Shown here piece by piece: positions 15,695-23,954 of a stretch of 30,566 bases of DNA. Position numbers and translations under genes: made by a program. The stretch comes from an uncultured Erysipelotrichaceae bacterium (lineage in GTDB: Bacteria; Bacillota_I; Bacilli_A; Erysipelotrichales; Coprobacillaceae). Under the pieces are notes generated by a model. It made no database searches. It saw only the letters and a program-made list of their open reading frames with translations, and was not told the DNA's origin. The DNA is taken from assembly GCA_900538465.1 (NCBI GenBank), contig UPXV01000030.1:1-30566 (forward strand), given 5' to 3'. Each line of letters opens with the position of its first letter. Within the stretch, counting starts at the first letter, position 1.

Positions 15695-17596
15695 GTGAAA
15701 GTTCAATTTCTTGAAGTCTTACAGTCTAAAAATATTGTTTCTATTAATGAATTAGAAAAAAGGCTTCATATTACTCAACGTAAGATTAGAGAATTATTGA
15801 AAGAACTTCGGCAAGAAGAAAAAAATATTTTTAAAATTATTACAGTGAGTGGACAGGGTTATTCTTTACAAATTTTAGATGATGATAACTTTAGTTATTA
15901 CATGGATAGGTTAAGAAAAGAATATCAAAATGATGTGAGTATTAAAGAAAATAGAATTTTATTGATTCTCTTTCTTTTATTACAAAATACAGGATATATT
16001 TCTATTAATCAAATTGCAGATATATTAGAAGTCAGCAGAGGAACAATTATCAATGATTTAGATGAAGTGAAAAAGCGTCTTAAACAATATCAAATAGAAT
16101 TAGATTCACGTTCTCACTATGGAATAAAAGTCGTTGGAAAAGAAAATAACATTCGTCAGATGTTATCAAAGATTAGTGGAAGTGTTGTAGAAAATCAATC
16201 ATTGCCTTTAGAATTTTTTGAATTTATTGAAACATTAGATTTTAAAGAAGAAACAAATAAATTTGTATCATTATTAAATGAATATAATGTCATAATGACA
16301 AATAATGCAATTGAATCAACACTGTTTCATTTAAAAATATTGGTTTATCGTGTTCTTCAAAACAATAACTTAAATGAAATTAATATTAATCAAAATATGA
16401 TTGGTGATTCTATTTATAAAATTGCTAAAGAAATGATTAGCTTTATTGAAGAAAAACATCATATTTCTTTATCAAAAGAAGAGGTTGATTTATTAGCGTC
16501 ACAAATATTTGGAAAAGCGTCTTTAACAAATATTTCATTAAAGGAAAGTCAGGAAATTAAAAATTCAATGAAGACCGCTCTTGAAGAAGTGGATCAAGAA
16601 TTTGCGACATCATTTGCTAAAGATGAATCATTAATGGAAAATCTTTTACTTCATATTTTACCATTAACAATGAGAGTATCTTTTGGTTTGACTTTAAATG
16701 ATTCATTGATTGGTGCAGTTTCTGTTCAATATATGAATGCATTCTTAGTGGCAATGCGATTTATCGATTATTATTCGGGGTTACATAACTACGAATTGTC
16801 ACGTGATGAGATTGGTTATTTAGCATTACACTTTGCTGCTCATTTAGAAAAAGAAAATCAACAAAAGATGTTACGGATTAGACGTATTGCATTGATAGCT
16901 GATAATATGCGAAGCTCTACGAATCTCTTAAAAGCTAAGTTACAATCTCAATTCCCTTTAGCTACAATCTTAGTAATTCCAATGACGTCGGTTGAAAAAC
17001 ATACAATGGATGATATTGAGCTTATTTTATCAACAATGGAAGTTGAGATTCCAAATCAAAAACATAAAGTTGTCGTTATTCACGAAAGCTTAGATGAAAA
17101 AGAAATCCGTAAAATAAAGAATCATATTTTATTTAATGAAATGTTTGCTTCACAAAAAACAATAGAGTTAGAAGACTTGTTTTATGAAGATTTGTTTATT
17201 GTTAAGGATGTGGGAGATTATTTATCTCTTATTGAAGAAATGTGTGATGTTATGGTTGATAAAGGATATGCTCAGAAAGGTTATAAAGAATCAGTTATAG
17301 AAAGAGAAACAAGGTTTTCTACAATTTATGATAATGGGATTGCTTCTCCACATAGCTTAATACAAATGGCAAATAAAGATAGTATTGGTGTTATTTTATT
17401 AAAGAATCCTATTTTTTATGAGAATAAAGAGTTGAGATGTATATTTGTACTGAATGTGAAAAAAGGGCATCTTTTATTACATCAAGAAATTAGTGATTTT
17501 ATTGTCAGGCTTATTGATAGTCGAAGTAAGATAAAATCATTGGAGTTTGTTAACAATTATCAAAAATTTATAGTGTTTATAAAAGATTATTTGTAA
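15695..17596 (+). CDS. BglG/LicR-type PTS regulator with HTH, PRD, EIIB and EIIA domains
   Basis: A 633-aa multi-domain regulator controlled by PTS phosphorylation. An N-terminal HTH (INELEKRLHITQRKIRELLKEL) is followed by a second Mga/HTH segment (SINQIADILEVSRGTIINDLDEVKKRL, about 105-130). Two PRD domains come next (about 180-390; the histidines in HLKIL, HHISLSKEEVDLLA, YMNAFL and LALHFAAHLE are candidate phosphosites). An EIIB-like segment (IALIADNMRSSTNLLK) and a C-terminal EIIA of the fructose/mannitol type with the active-site-like IASPHSL complete it. Because it has HTH domains, it is a DNA-binding activator like LicR/MtlR, not an RNA antiterminator. The start is GTG 15695 after GGGAGGTGAG. 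It leads the PTS operon and probably activates it. Confidence 0.9.
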   Translation: MKVQFLEVLQSKNIVSINELEKRLHITQRKIRELLKELRQEEKNIFKIITVSGQGYSLQILDDDNFSYYMDRLRKEYQNDVSIKENRILLILFLLLQNTGYISINQIADILEVSRGTIINDLDEVKKRLKQYQIELDSRSHYGIKVVGKENNIRQMLSKISGSVVENQSLPLEFFEFIETLDFKEETNKFVSLLNEYNVIMTNNAIESTLFHLKILVYRVLQNNNLNEININQNMIGDSIYKIAKEMISFIEEKHHISLSKEEVDLLASQIFGKASLTNISLKESQEIKNSMKTALEEVDQEFATSFAKDESLMENLLLHILPLTMRVSFGLTLNDSLIGAVSVQYMNAFLVAMRFIDYYSGLHNYELSRDEIGYLALHFAAHLEKENQQKMLRIRRIALIADNMRSSTNLLKAKLQSQFPLATILVIPMTSVEKHTMDDIELILSTMEVEIPNQKHKVVVIHESLDEKEIRKIKNHILFNEMFASQKTIELEDLFYEDLFIVKDVGDYLSLIEEMCDVMVDKGYAQKGYKESVIERETRFSTIYDNGIASPHSLIQMANKDSIGVILLKNPIFYENKELRCIFVLNVKKGHLLLHQEISDFIVRLIDSRSKIKSLEFVNNYQKFIVFIKDYL

Positions 17597-17608
17597 GGAG
17601 TATAGAAG

Positions 17609-17923
17609 ATGGAACAAGAAATTATGAAAATTATATTAAATGCAGGAGATGCAAGGGCAAAATGTTTGATTGCTTTACGTAAAGCTAGAAATGGGGAATT
17701 TGAGGAAGCAGAAAAACAATTAAAAGAAGCATCAGAATCAATGGTAGAAGCTCATAAGTATCAAACAGAACTTATTCAAAAAGAAATATCTGGAGAACAA
17801 CAAGAAATTAATCTTTTAATGGTTCATGCGCAAGATCATTTAATGACAGCATTAGCCATTAAAGATATGGTTATTGAACTTATTGAGTTTGCAAAAGAGA
17901 TACATGGTATAGAGGTTAAGTGA
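17609..17923 (+). CDS. PTS lactose/cellobiose-family EIIA
   Basis: A 104-aa cytoplasmic phosphocarrier. It accepts phosphate from HPr and passes it to EIIB. The all-helical sequence with INLLMVHAQDHLMTALA matches the Lac/Cel EIIA active site; His73 is the likely phosphorylated residue and His77 its neighbour. It is 12 bp after the regulator and 15 bp before EIIB, the usual gene order for cellobiose-type systems. The ribosome site is AAGGAG. Confidence 0.93.
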   Translation: MEQEIMKIILNAGDARAKCLIALRKARNGEFEEAEKQLKEASESMVEAHKYQTELIQKEISGEQQEINLLMVHAQDHLMTALAIKDMVIELIEFAKEIHGIEVK

Positions 17924-17938
17924 AAGGAGGTGTAGGTG

Positions 17939-18235
17939 ATGGTTAAAAAGATACTATTAGCATGCGCAGGAGGTTTTTCAACAAGCATGTTGGTAAGAAG
18001 AATGCAAGAGGCTGCTCAAGCACAAGGTATAGATGTTGAAATCTTGGCTGTTGCAGAGGAAAACATTTATGAACATTTAGATTCAGATGTTTTGTTATTG
18101 GGACCACAAATTGGTCATAAATTAGAGGAATTAACAAATGAATTAAGTTTCCCAGTCTTTGTTGTAGATATGATGGATTATGGAATGATGAATGGGGAAA
18201 AAGTGTTAAACGAAGTTTTAGAAAATGTCAAATAA
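17939..18235 (+). CDS. PTS lactose/cellobiose-family EIIB
   Basis: A 98-aa cytoplasmic protein that carries the phosphate on a cysteine and hands it to the incoming sugar. The P-loop-like start KKILLACAGGFSTSML, with Cys9, is the family signature. LLGPQIGHKLEEL is also typical. I chose ATG 17939 after AAAGGAGGTG; a GTG one codon earlier is less likely. Confidence 0.94.
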   Translation: MVKKILLACAGGFSTSMLVRRMQEAAQAQGIDVEILAVAEENIYEHLDSDVLLLGPQIGHKLEELTNELSFPVFVVDMMDYGMMNGEKVLNEVLENVK

Positions 18236-18246
18236 GGGAGGATTGA

Positions 18247-19551
18247 ATGATGAATAAAAATTCATTTGCACAAAAGTTAAGCAGAGGTGTAACGAAGTTT
18301 TCTAATAACATTGTTGTAAGAACAATTGCTTCAGGTATGGCACGTTTATTGCCAGTCACAATGATTGGATCTATTGTTACATTAATTGCATATTTTCCAT
18401 GGGATCCATGGACAAAGTTATTATCTGATATAGGAATGGATAAAGTCATTGCAATAGGATCAACAATGACAAATGATATTATTACAATTTATTTATTGAT
18501 TGCCTTAGCTTATGAAATGTCTCGTATTTTAAAGGTTAGTCAAATTAATGCCATTATGGTGAGTGTTATTTCATTCTTTATTGTGACACCTATGACTGAA
18601 GCAGTTATTGGTGAAAGCACAAAACTTGTTTTTACAACAACATATTTAGGTTCAAGAGGTATGTTTGTTGGTATTATTGTTTCATTATGTGCAACATATA
18701 TTTATTATTTAGCTGTTGAAAAGGGACCAAAGATTAAGATGCCAGCATCAGTTCCACCAGCTATTGCAAGTTCTTTTGAATCGTTATTTCCAGCTATTGG
18801 TGTTGCAGCCGTCTTTATTGCTGTAAGAACATTATTCTTAGCAACTTCTTTTGGAGATATTCATACTGCTGTTTATACTTTCTTACAAAAACCATTAGAA
18901 GGTTTAAGTGGTTCTATTTGGACAATGGTTTTATTGGCTTTATTAGGTGAATTCTTCTGGTTCTTTGGTATTCATGGAAGTAATGTTACAAGTGCTGCAA
19001 ACAATACATTGTTTATGCCAGCTGCTATTGAAAATCAATCAAATGTCAATAATGGTTTAATGGCTACAAATACTGTTAATAGTTATTTCCTAGATGCTTT
19101 TAAAGGGCCAAGACACTGTGTACTATCTGCCATGTTGTTCTTTATGTCAAAATCTGAAAAATTGAAATCTGTTGGAAAGGTTTCTGTAATTCCTGGGTTA
19201 TTTGGTATCAGTGAGCCAATGAAATTTGGTATACCAATGGTTTTAAATCCAATTATCTTAATTCCAATGTCATTAGCACCTGTTATTTCATTATTGATTG
19301 CTTATTTTGCAACAGCAATTGGATTTATGAAGATTGTCAGTGTTGCAATTCCTTGGACTGTTCCACCAATTATTGGAGGATTCTTAGCTGCAGGTTGGCA
19401 AGGTGCTGTTGTTCAAATCATTCAAATGATTGCGATTTTCATTCTTTATTTGCCATTCTTTAAATATTTAGATAATCGTACTTTAAAAGAAGAACAAGAA
19501 AAGGAAGCTGCTTTAAAAGCAAATAATCAAAAAGTAGGAGAAAAGGCATAA
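18247..19551 (+). CDS. PTS lactose/cellobiose-family EIIC permease
   Basis: A 434-aa membrane permease that binds and translocates the sugar. About ten hydrophobic segments are visible. The family motifs include RTIASGMARLLPVTMIGS, FFGIHGSNV and GLFGISEPMKFGIPMVLNP, where the ISEP glutamate and IHG histidine contribute to sugar binding. The length is as expected. Either of two adjacent ATG codons (18247, 18250) may be used after GGGAGGA. The last base of its stop is the first base of the next start codon (TAATG), so the phosphatase is translationally coupled. Confidence 0.94.
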   Translation: MMNKNSFAQKLSRGVTKFSNNIVVRTIASGMARLLPVTMIGSIVTLIAYFPWDPWTKLLSDIGMDKVIAIGSTMTNDIITIYLLIALAYEMSRILKVSQINAIMVSVISFFIVTPMTEAVIGESTKLVFTTTYLGSRGMFVGIIVSLCATYIYYLAVEKGPKIKMPASVPPAIASSFESLFPAIGVAAVFIAVRTLFLATSFGDIHTAVYTFLQKPLEGLSGSIWTMVLLALLGEFFWFFGIHGSNVTSAANNTLFMPAAIENQSNVNNGLMATNTVNSYFLDAFKGPRHCVLSAMLFFMSKSEKLKSVGKVSVIPGLFGISEPMKFGIPMVLNPIILIPMSLAPVISLLIAYFATAIGFMKIVSVAIPWTVPPIIGGFLAAGWQGAVVQIIQMIAIFILYLPFFKYLDNRTLKEEQEKEAALKANNQKVGEKA

Positions 19552-20369
19552 TGTCAAAAATTATTCAATTAGAAGGAACTTTTAACACAAGAGATATTGG
19601 TGGGGTTATCAACAAAGAAGGTCGAAAAGTTCGCTATGGAAAAATGATTCGTTCTGATGCATTAAATACTTTAACTACAAAAGATGTCCAATTCTTCCAA
19701 GATTATAAGTTAAAAACGATTGTTGATTTTCGTGGGCGACAAGAAGTTATCAAAGCACCTGATGTTAAAATTCCAGGGACTGAGGTAGTTTATCTTTCTC
19801 CAAATGCAGAAGTTGCTAATATTGCAAGTGGAAATATTGTTGATGATCAAGCCAAAATAGATGCTTTATTAAAAGAGGTTCAAACCAAAGAAGGTAGAGA
19901 TCGCTTACTAGCAAGATTAGATGAAATGGCTTTGCAGATGCGAGAATTAGTGAATGACCCTTATGCCAATGAAAAATATAGAGAATTTGTGAATCTGATT
20001 AGTGATGAAAAGCATTTACCATTATTACATCATTGTAAAGGTGGTAAAGATCGTACAGGTTTTGCAGCAATGATAACTTTGTTCATTCTTGATGTGAGTG
20101 AGGAAGAAGTGAAAAAAGATTATATGTTGACAAAAGAATGTATGGCACATCGTAATGAGAAGAGAATGAATGAATATCGTGAATATACTGATAATGAAGT
20201 TGTTTTAGAATATTTATCAGGATTAATGCAAACAAAAGAAATCTATTTTGATGCAGCCATAGATGAAATGAAAAAATTATCAGGTTCTATTGATCAATAT
20301 TTAAAAGATTATTTAGGTGTTAGTGAAGAAAAGAAAAATAAAATCAAAAACATATTTTTAGAAGATTAA
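19551..20369 (+). CDS. PTP-like tyrosine/serine phosphatase in the PTS operon
   Basis: A 272-aa phosphatase of the Y_phosphatase3 (MptpB/LipA-like) family. The N-terminal FNTRDIGG motif, RYGKMIRSDAL and VDFRG blocks and the P-loop HCKGGKDRTG, with nucleophile Cys162 and Arg168, match the family closely. The general acid cannot be fixed by eye. There is no signal peptide, so it should act inside the cell. It is joined to EIIC by a one-base overlap, which suggests a job in the same pathway. It may remove phosphate from a protein (for example a PTS or regulatory tyrosine or serine) or from a sugar- or inositol-phosphate. The substrate is unknown. Confidence 0.88.
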   Translation: MSKIIQLEGTFNTRDIGGVINKEGRKVRYGKMIRSDALNTLTTKDVQFFQDYKLKTIVDFRGRQEVIKAPDVKIPGTEVVYLSPNAEVANIASGNIVDDQAKIDALLKEVQTKEGRDRLLARLDEMALQMRELVNDPYANEKYREFVNLISDEKHLPLLHHCKGGKDRTGFAAMITLFILDVSEEEVKKDYMLTKECMAHRNEKRMNEYREYTDNEVVLEYLSGLMQTKEIYFDAAIDEMKKLSGSIDQYLKDYLGVSEEKKNKIKNIFLED

Positions 20370-20375
20370 ATAAAG

Positions 20376-20412
20376 AATAGATTATCTTTTAGAAAGGATA
20401 ATCTATTTCTTT
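20376..20412 (+). terminator. Hairpin between the phosphatase and the GH1 gene
   Basis: An 11-bp perfect stem, AATAGATTATC (20376-20386) with GATAATCTATT (20397-20407), is followed by TCTTTTC. The T tract is weak, so it may only partly stop transcription or may protect the upstream mRNA, giving GH1 a lower level than the transporter genes. Confidence 0.6.
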
Positions 20413-20438
20413 TCAAAGAGTGAAAGGAGGATATACAA

Positions 20439-21860
20439 ATGGGATTTCCTAGTGATTTTTTATGGGGTGGAGCACTTGCGGCTAATCAATGTGAAGGTGC
20501 TTGGAATATTGATGGAAAAGGTGTAAGCATTATGGATGTAGAAGTCTTACCTGAAAAATATAGTCGTCAAGGTGTATTAGGATATGAACATACAAAAGAA
20601 GATGTTTTGAAAGCTATGCATGATGATAAACAATATTATCCAAGACGTGTAGGAATTGATTTTTATCATACATATAAAGATGATATAAAATTATTTGCTG
20701 AGATGGGATTTAAGTGTTTAAGAACATCATTTGCTTGGACAAGAGTATTTCCTAATGGAGACGAGACAACACCAAATGAACAAGGTTTACAATTTTATGA
20801 TCAGCTTATTGATGAAATGATCAAATATGGAATAGAGCCTATTATGACTGTTTCTCATTATGAAATGCCACTTTATTTAGTTACCAAATATGGTGGTTGG
20901 ACAAATAAAAAATGTGTTGATTTTTATATGAACTTATTTAAAGTGTTATTTGATCGATACCATACCAAAGTGAAAAAATGGATTCTTTTTAACCAAATTA
21001 ATGCTTTAGGATGGGGAGATTATGCTTCTCTTGGTATGTTAAAAGGTGAATATAGAGATTGGAATAGTATGCGATATCAAGCTGTACATTATCAGTTTGT
21101 GGCTAGTGCAAAAGCTTGTCAGTATGCTCATAGAAAAGATGAAAGTTGTCAAATTGGTATGATGAATGGTTCTATGTTAGGATATCCAGCTTCTTTATTA
21201 CCACAAGATGCCTTTGCAGCCTTACAAGCCAATCAAATGAATGAATACTTTTTTAGTGATGTTTTAGCAAGAGGAAAATATCCAGGCTATGCTTTACGTT
21301 ATTTTAAAGAAAATGGTATTTGTATTACTATGGATGAGGATGAACTTCGCGTTATTAAAGAAAATACTGTGGATTTTATTTCTTTTAGTTATTATTTTTC
21401 TGGTTTGTATAGTCAAGACAAACAATTAGAATTGTGTTCAAATCCATCCATTGATACATCTTTATGGGGTTGGCAAATTGATAGTTTGGGATTAAGACAT
21501 GCTTTGAATAATTATTGGGATCGGTATCAATTACCTATTTTCATTGCTGAAAATGGTATTGGAGCTATAGATCAAGTGACAGAAGATAAAAAAATTCATG
21601 ATGATTATCGTATAAGTTATTTACGTGATCATATTCAAATGATGAAAGAAGCTATTCAAGATGGTGTTGATGTTATTGGTTATGCTTCATGGGGACCAAT
21701 AGATATTGTCAGTGCTTCTCAAGGTGAAATGAGTAAGAGATATGGTTATATTTATGTTGATTTAGATGACCGTGGAAAGGGAAGTGGAGAAAGAATAAGA
21801 AAGGATAGTTTTTATTGGTATCAGAAAGTCATTGCAACCAATGGTGAAGATTTAGATTAA
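20439..21860 (+). CDS. GH1 6-phospho-beta-glycosidase with Gln at the acid/base position
   Basis: A 473-aa TIM-barrel enzyme expected to cleave the phosphorylated beta-glycoside delivered by the adjacent PTS. The GH1 signature is clear: FLWGGALAANQCEGAW, SHYEMPLYL and the nucleophile Glu371 in IAENGIGA. Near the C-terminus, SQGEMSKRYGYIYVD has Ser427, Lys433 and Tyr435 in the spacing used by 6-phospho-sugar enzymes to hold the phosphate. Oddly, the usual TFNE(I/P)N acid/base motif reads LFNQIN, so Gln186 (codon CAA) replaces Glu. Plant myrosinases have the same change and hydrolyse thioglucosides. Substrate range is therefore uncertain. The start ATG follows AAAGGAGGA. Confidence 0.93.
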   Translation: MGFPSDFLWGGALAANQCEGAWNIDGKGVSIMDVEVLPEKYSRQGVLGYEHTKEDVLKAMHDDKQYYPRRVGIDFYHTYKDDIKLFAEMGFKCLRTSFAWTRVFPNGDETTPNEQGLQFYDQLIDEMIKYGIEPIMTVSHYEMPLYLVTKYGGWTNKKCVDFYMNLFKVLFDRYHTKVKKWILFNQINALGWGDYASLGMLKGEYRDWNSMRYQAVHYQFVASAKACQYAHRKDESCQIGMMNGSMLGYPASLLPQDAFAALQANQMNEYFFSDVLARGKYPGYALRYFKENGICITMDEDELRVIKENTVDFISFSYYFSGLYSQDKQLELCSNPSIDTSLWGWQIDSLGLRHALNNYWDRYQLPIFIAENGIGAIDQVTEDKKIHDDYRISYLRDHIQMMKEAIQDGVDVIGYASWGPIDIVSASQGEMSKRYGYIYVDLDDRGKGSGERIRKDSFYWYQKVIATNGEDLD

Positions 21861-21862
21861 AT

Positions 21863-21906
21863 AAGAATAGGCTTAGCGACTAATCATTGCTAAGCCTATT
21901 CTTTGT
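21863..21906 (+). terminator. Terminator of the PTS/GH1 operon
   Basis: A 15-bp perfect stem, AAGAATAGGCTTAGC (21863-21877) with GCTAAGCCTATTCTT (21889-21903), with an 11-nt loop. The T tail is short, but the stem is strong and may act in both directions. Confidence 0.85.
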
Positions 21907-22056
21907 TTAATGGGCTGTAGAATTAAAGATATTTATGAAAAAGTTTATTTCTTATCTCAACTCTTATAGAATACAGTATAAATGAAAAGAACAAATGAAA
22001 TGAATATAATGATGGTAGATAGAATATTAGGTGAGAATAATCTGAAAAAAGTTGCG

Positions 22057-22227
22057 AATACAATTAAGATTAAAAGATGGGGAAATGGTTAAAAAGATGA
22101 TCAGATGGTGCTTACTCCCGTGAAAAAAGAGTACATAAGTTTATCTGAACGTTTTAAAGACTTTGAAGAGGAGACTCAACAAAGTGAATATTGGGATGAT
22201 GAACCTGTCGGAAAGGAAATCATTTAA
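22057..22227 (+). pseudogene. Decayed MazE-type antitoxin remnant
   Basis: The frame reads TIKIKRWGNG, the opening of AbrB-like MazE antitoxins, then a stop codon at 22090-22092. In the same frame it continues with the typical rest: DQMVLTP, LSERFKDFEEE, YWDDEPVGKEII and a stop at 22225-22227. The middle of the AbrB domain (normally SLAIRIPKE and about 15 more residues) is missing at the stop. No proper start codon or ribosome site is visible. It ends 4 bp before the mazF remnant, the normal operon order. Confidence 0.75.
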
Positions 22228-22231
22228 AAAA

Positions 22232-22602
22232 ATGAATCATAATTTTAAACAGGGTGATATTATTGAAATGAATTTTAATCCTGCAAAGGGTACTGAACAA
22301 CAAGGGTATAGGCCAGCTCTCATTATATCAAATGATGATTATCAATTGTTTGCCCTATAACGAAAAATATGAAAAGATTCTCTACACATGTTCCATTGGA
22401 TGAGAGAACAGATACATATGGTTGTATATTATGTGAACATGAAAGAACAGTTGATTTGAAGGAAAGGGATGCTAAGTTTAAGGAAAAAGTTCCTCAAGAT
22501 ATATTAGAGGAAGTCCTTAATATAGTACACTCATTTTACTTAAATTTCCTTGTAAGCAAGAATTCTACCCAAGCAAATGGAAGAAACAAGAAAACAACTT
22601 GA
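22232..22602 (+). pseudogene. Frameshifted MazF-type toxin remnant
   Basis: The first piece begins at ATG 22232 with KQGDIIEMNFNPAKGTEQQGYRPALIISNDDY, the conserved first half of the MazF/PemK ribonuclease; it stops at 22358-22360. The second piece, in another frame from about 22351, reads CPITKNMKRFSTHVPL, YGCILCEHERTVDL and PQDILEEVLNIV, the second half. Between them about seven codons (the GLAIV part of the family) are deleted together with the frame. The family match fades near 22540. The open frame runs on to 22602, overlapping the reverse-strand gene, so the original stop is lost. It should be inactive. Confidence 0.82.
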
Positions 22603-22877
22603 ATACTTAACATGACAATCAAAAGACTGCCAGAAGATAAAGCTAATCTAGGAATTAAGACAATTGTTACAAAGAATAAAACAATCCCAACAATAAACCA
22701 AGTTTTTCCCATGCATATTTGTGCATATTCCCAAGTTTCCTCATTACGCATGCTCTTTTGGCTGCGATAAGCAAAACGTCCATTCTTACTTTGAGGTGGA
22801 AAAAACCACATAGAAACACCAAAAATAATCATTAAAATAGGAATAAGAAATAAAATTGCTTTTATAAATAGAGACAT
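22536..22877 (-). CDS. SdpI/YhfL-family small membrane protein
   Basis: A 113-aa protein with three hydrophobic spans (about residues 4-24, 56-76 and 80-105). The loop NGRFAYRSQKSMRNEETWEYAQ is the SdpI-family hallmark, here GRFAYRS for the usual G(Y/F)R motif. SdpI gives Bacillus immunity to the SdpC toxin, but most relatives have no known toxin and none is visible here. The start chosen is the second ATG (22875-22877 complement), 7 nt after AAGAAGG; the first ATG two codons earlier is too close to that site. It is the only reverse-strand gene and its end overlaps the mazF remnant. Confidence 0.8.
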   Translation of the reverse strand: MSLFIKAILFLIPILMIIFGVSMWFFPPQSKNGRFAYRSQKSMRNEETWEYAQICMGKTWFIVGIVLFFVTIVLIPRLALSSGSLLIVMLSIQVVFLFLPFAWVEFLLTRKFK

Positions 22878-22900
22878 AATCATTCCTTCTTTCTTTAACT

Positions 22901-22906
22901 ATTATA
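22901..22906 (-). promoter_or_regulatory. Possible -10 box for the SdpI-like gene
   Basis: On the reverse strand, TATAAT occurs 23 nt upstream of the start codon at a sensible distance from the ribosome site. No convincing -35 is seen 17 bp further up. Confidence 0.4.
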
Positions 22907-22938
22907 CTCCTGTTTTTAAAAAACATATACATATATGA

Positions 22939-23002
22939 TTTACAAAATCTTAATGTAATTTAAACGTATTTATGATTTTATGATTCATGAAAAAAGCATA
23001 AA
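22939..23002 (+). promoter_or_regulatory. PHO box array and -10 of the first pstS
   Basis: Four direct repeats at exact 11-bp steps: TTTACA (22939), TTAATG (22950), TAAACG (22961) and ATGATT (22972), followed 25 bp from the last start by CATAAA (22997-23002) as -10. The Bacillus PhoP box is TT(A/C/T)A(C/T)A repeated every 11 bp. The same grid with the same distance occurs before the second pstS. No -35 hexamer is present, as expected for a PhoP-activated promoter. Confidence 0.82.
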
Positions 23003-23047
23003 CTGATGATGTCAAAAGACAAAAACTATAAAAAGGAAGGATTATAT

Positions 23048-23902
23048 ATGAAAAAATTAGGGATGTTTTTATTAGCTTGTGTATTAAGTTTTACACTTGT
23101 GGGTTGTGGAGGTAATGATACAACTAAAGAAAATACAACAAGCAATACAAAAATTAGTGGAAAAGTGACTTTAGATGGTTCAACTTCAATGGAAAAATTG
23201 ATGAATGCTTTAAAAGAAGCAATTCGTGAAGATTATCCAGATTTACAATTAGAACCACAATTTACAGGTTCAGGAGCAGGAATTAAAGCAGTTACTAGTG
23301 GAACTGCTGATATTGGAAATGCTTCAAGAGCTTTAACAGATGAGGAAAAAGCTCAAGGTATTGTTGAAAATATTGTCGCATTAGATGGAATTGCTATGAT
23401 TACAGATAAAAGTAATTCTCTTGAAAATTTAACCAAACAACAGTTAGCAGATATTTATACAGGTAAGATTAAGAATTGGAAAGAAGTTGGTGGACAAGAT
23501 CAAAAGATTGTTGTTGTGGGTAGAGAGGCTGCTTCCGGAACAAGGGGTGCTTTTGAGGAAATCTTGGAAATTAAAGATAAATGTCAATATGCCAATGAAT
23601 TAAATGAAACTGGTGCCGTCGTAGCAAAAGTTCAAGAAACAAAAGGTGCTATTGGATATGTTTCATTAGATATTGTTCAAGATAGTCAAGATAAGGTCAA
23701 TACATTGAAATTAGATGGGGTTGAAGCCAGTGAAGCAACGATTTTAGATGGAACATATAAATTACAAAGACCATTTGTGATGGCAACAAAAGGTGAAATA
23801 AAAGATCAAAATCCACAAGTTCAAGCTGTTTTCAATTTTATTCAAAGTGAAAAAGGACAGGCAGTTCTTAAAAAAGTTAAACTCATTATTCCTAACAAAT
23901 AA
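23048..23902 (+). CDS. pstS: Phosphate-binding lipoprotein PstS, first copy
   Basis: A 284-aa lipoprotein that captures phosphate outside the cell for the PstCAB importer. The signal peptide ends in lipobox LVGC with the Cys near residue 20. The phosphate-site motifs are DGSTSME, TGSGAGIKAV, DIGNASR and GREAASGTRGAFEE. An in-frame ATG at 23006 would put a charged tail before the signal peptide, so ATG 23048 with AAGGAAGGA is chosen. It is monocistronic, with its own PHO box and a terminator right after the stop. It closely resembles the next gene. Confidence 0.95.
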   Translation: MKKLGMFLLACVLSFTLVGCGGNDTTKENTTSNTKISGKVTLDGSTSMEKLMNALKEAIREDYPDLQLEPQFTGSGAGIKAVTSGTADIGNASRALTDEEKAQGIVENIVALDGIAMITDKSNSLENLTKQQLADIYTGKIKNWKEVGGQDQKIVVVGREAASGTRGAFEEILEIKDKCQYANELNETGAVVAKVQETKGAIGYVSLDIVQDSQDKVNTLKLDGVEASEATILDGTYKLQRPFVMATKGEIKDQNPQVQAVFNFIQSEKGQAVLKKVKLIIPNK

Positions 23903-23928
23903 GTCACGAGAAATCGTGGCTTTTGTTT
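23901..23928 (+). terminator. Terminator after the first pstS
   Basis: AAGTCACGA (23901-23909) pairs with TCGTGGCTT (23914-23922) over a GAAA tetraloop, with one T-G pair, and is followed by TTGTTTTG. It separates the first pstS from the pst operon. Confidence 0.8.
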
Positions 23929-23954
23929 TGTTTCATAATGGATGGGAATACTTA

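Noticed and set aside
20376..20412. RNA antiterminator (RAT/LicT-type) site before the GH1 gene
   Set aside because: The hairpin is simple, no overlapping RAT-like element is seen, and the operon's regulator has DNA-binding HTH domains rather than an RNA-binding CAT domain.
22536..22877. SdpI-like gene as an immunity gene of a local toxin system
   Set aside because: No SdpC-like toxin or SdpR-like repressor is present in the window; only the family resemblance remains.
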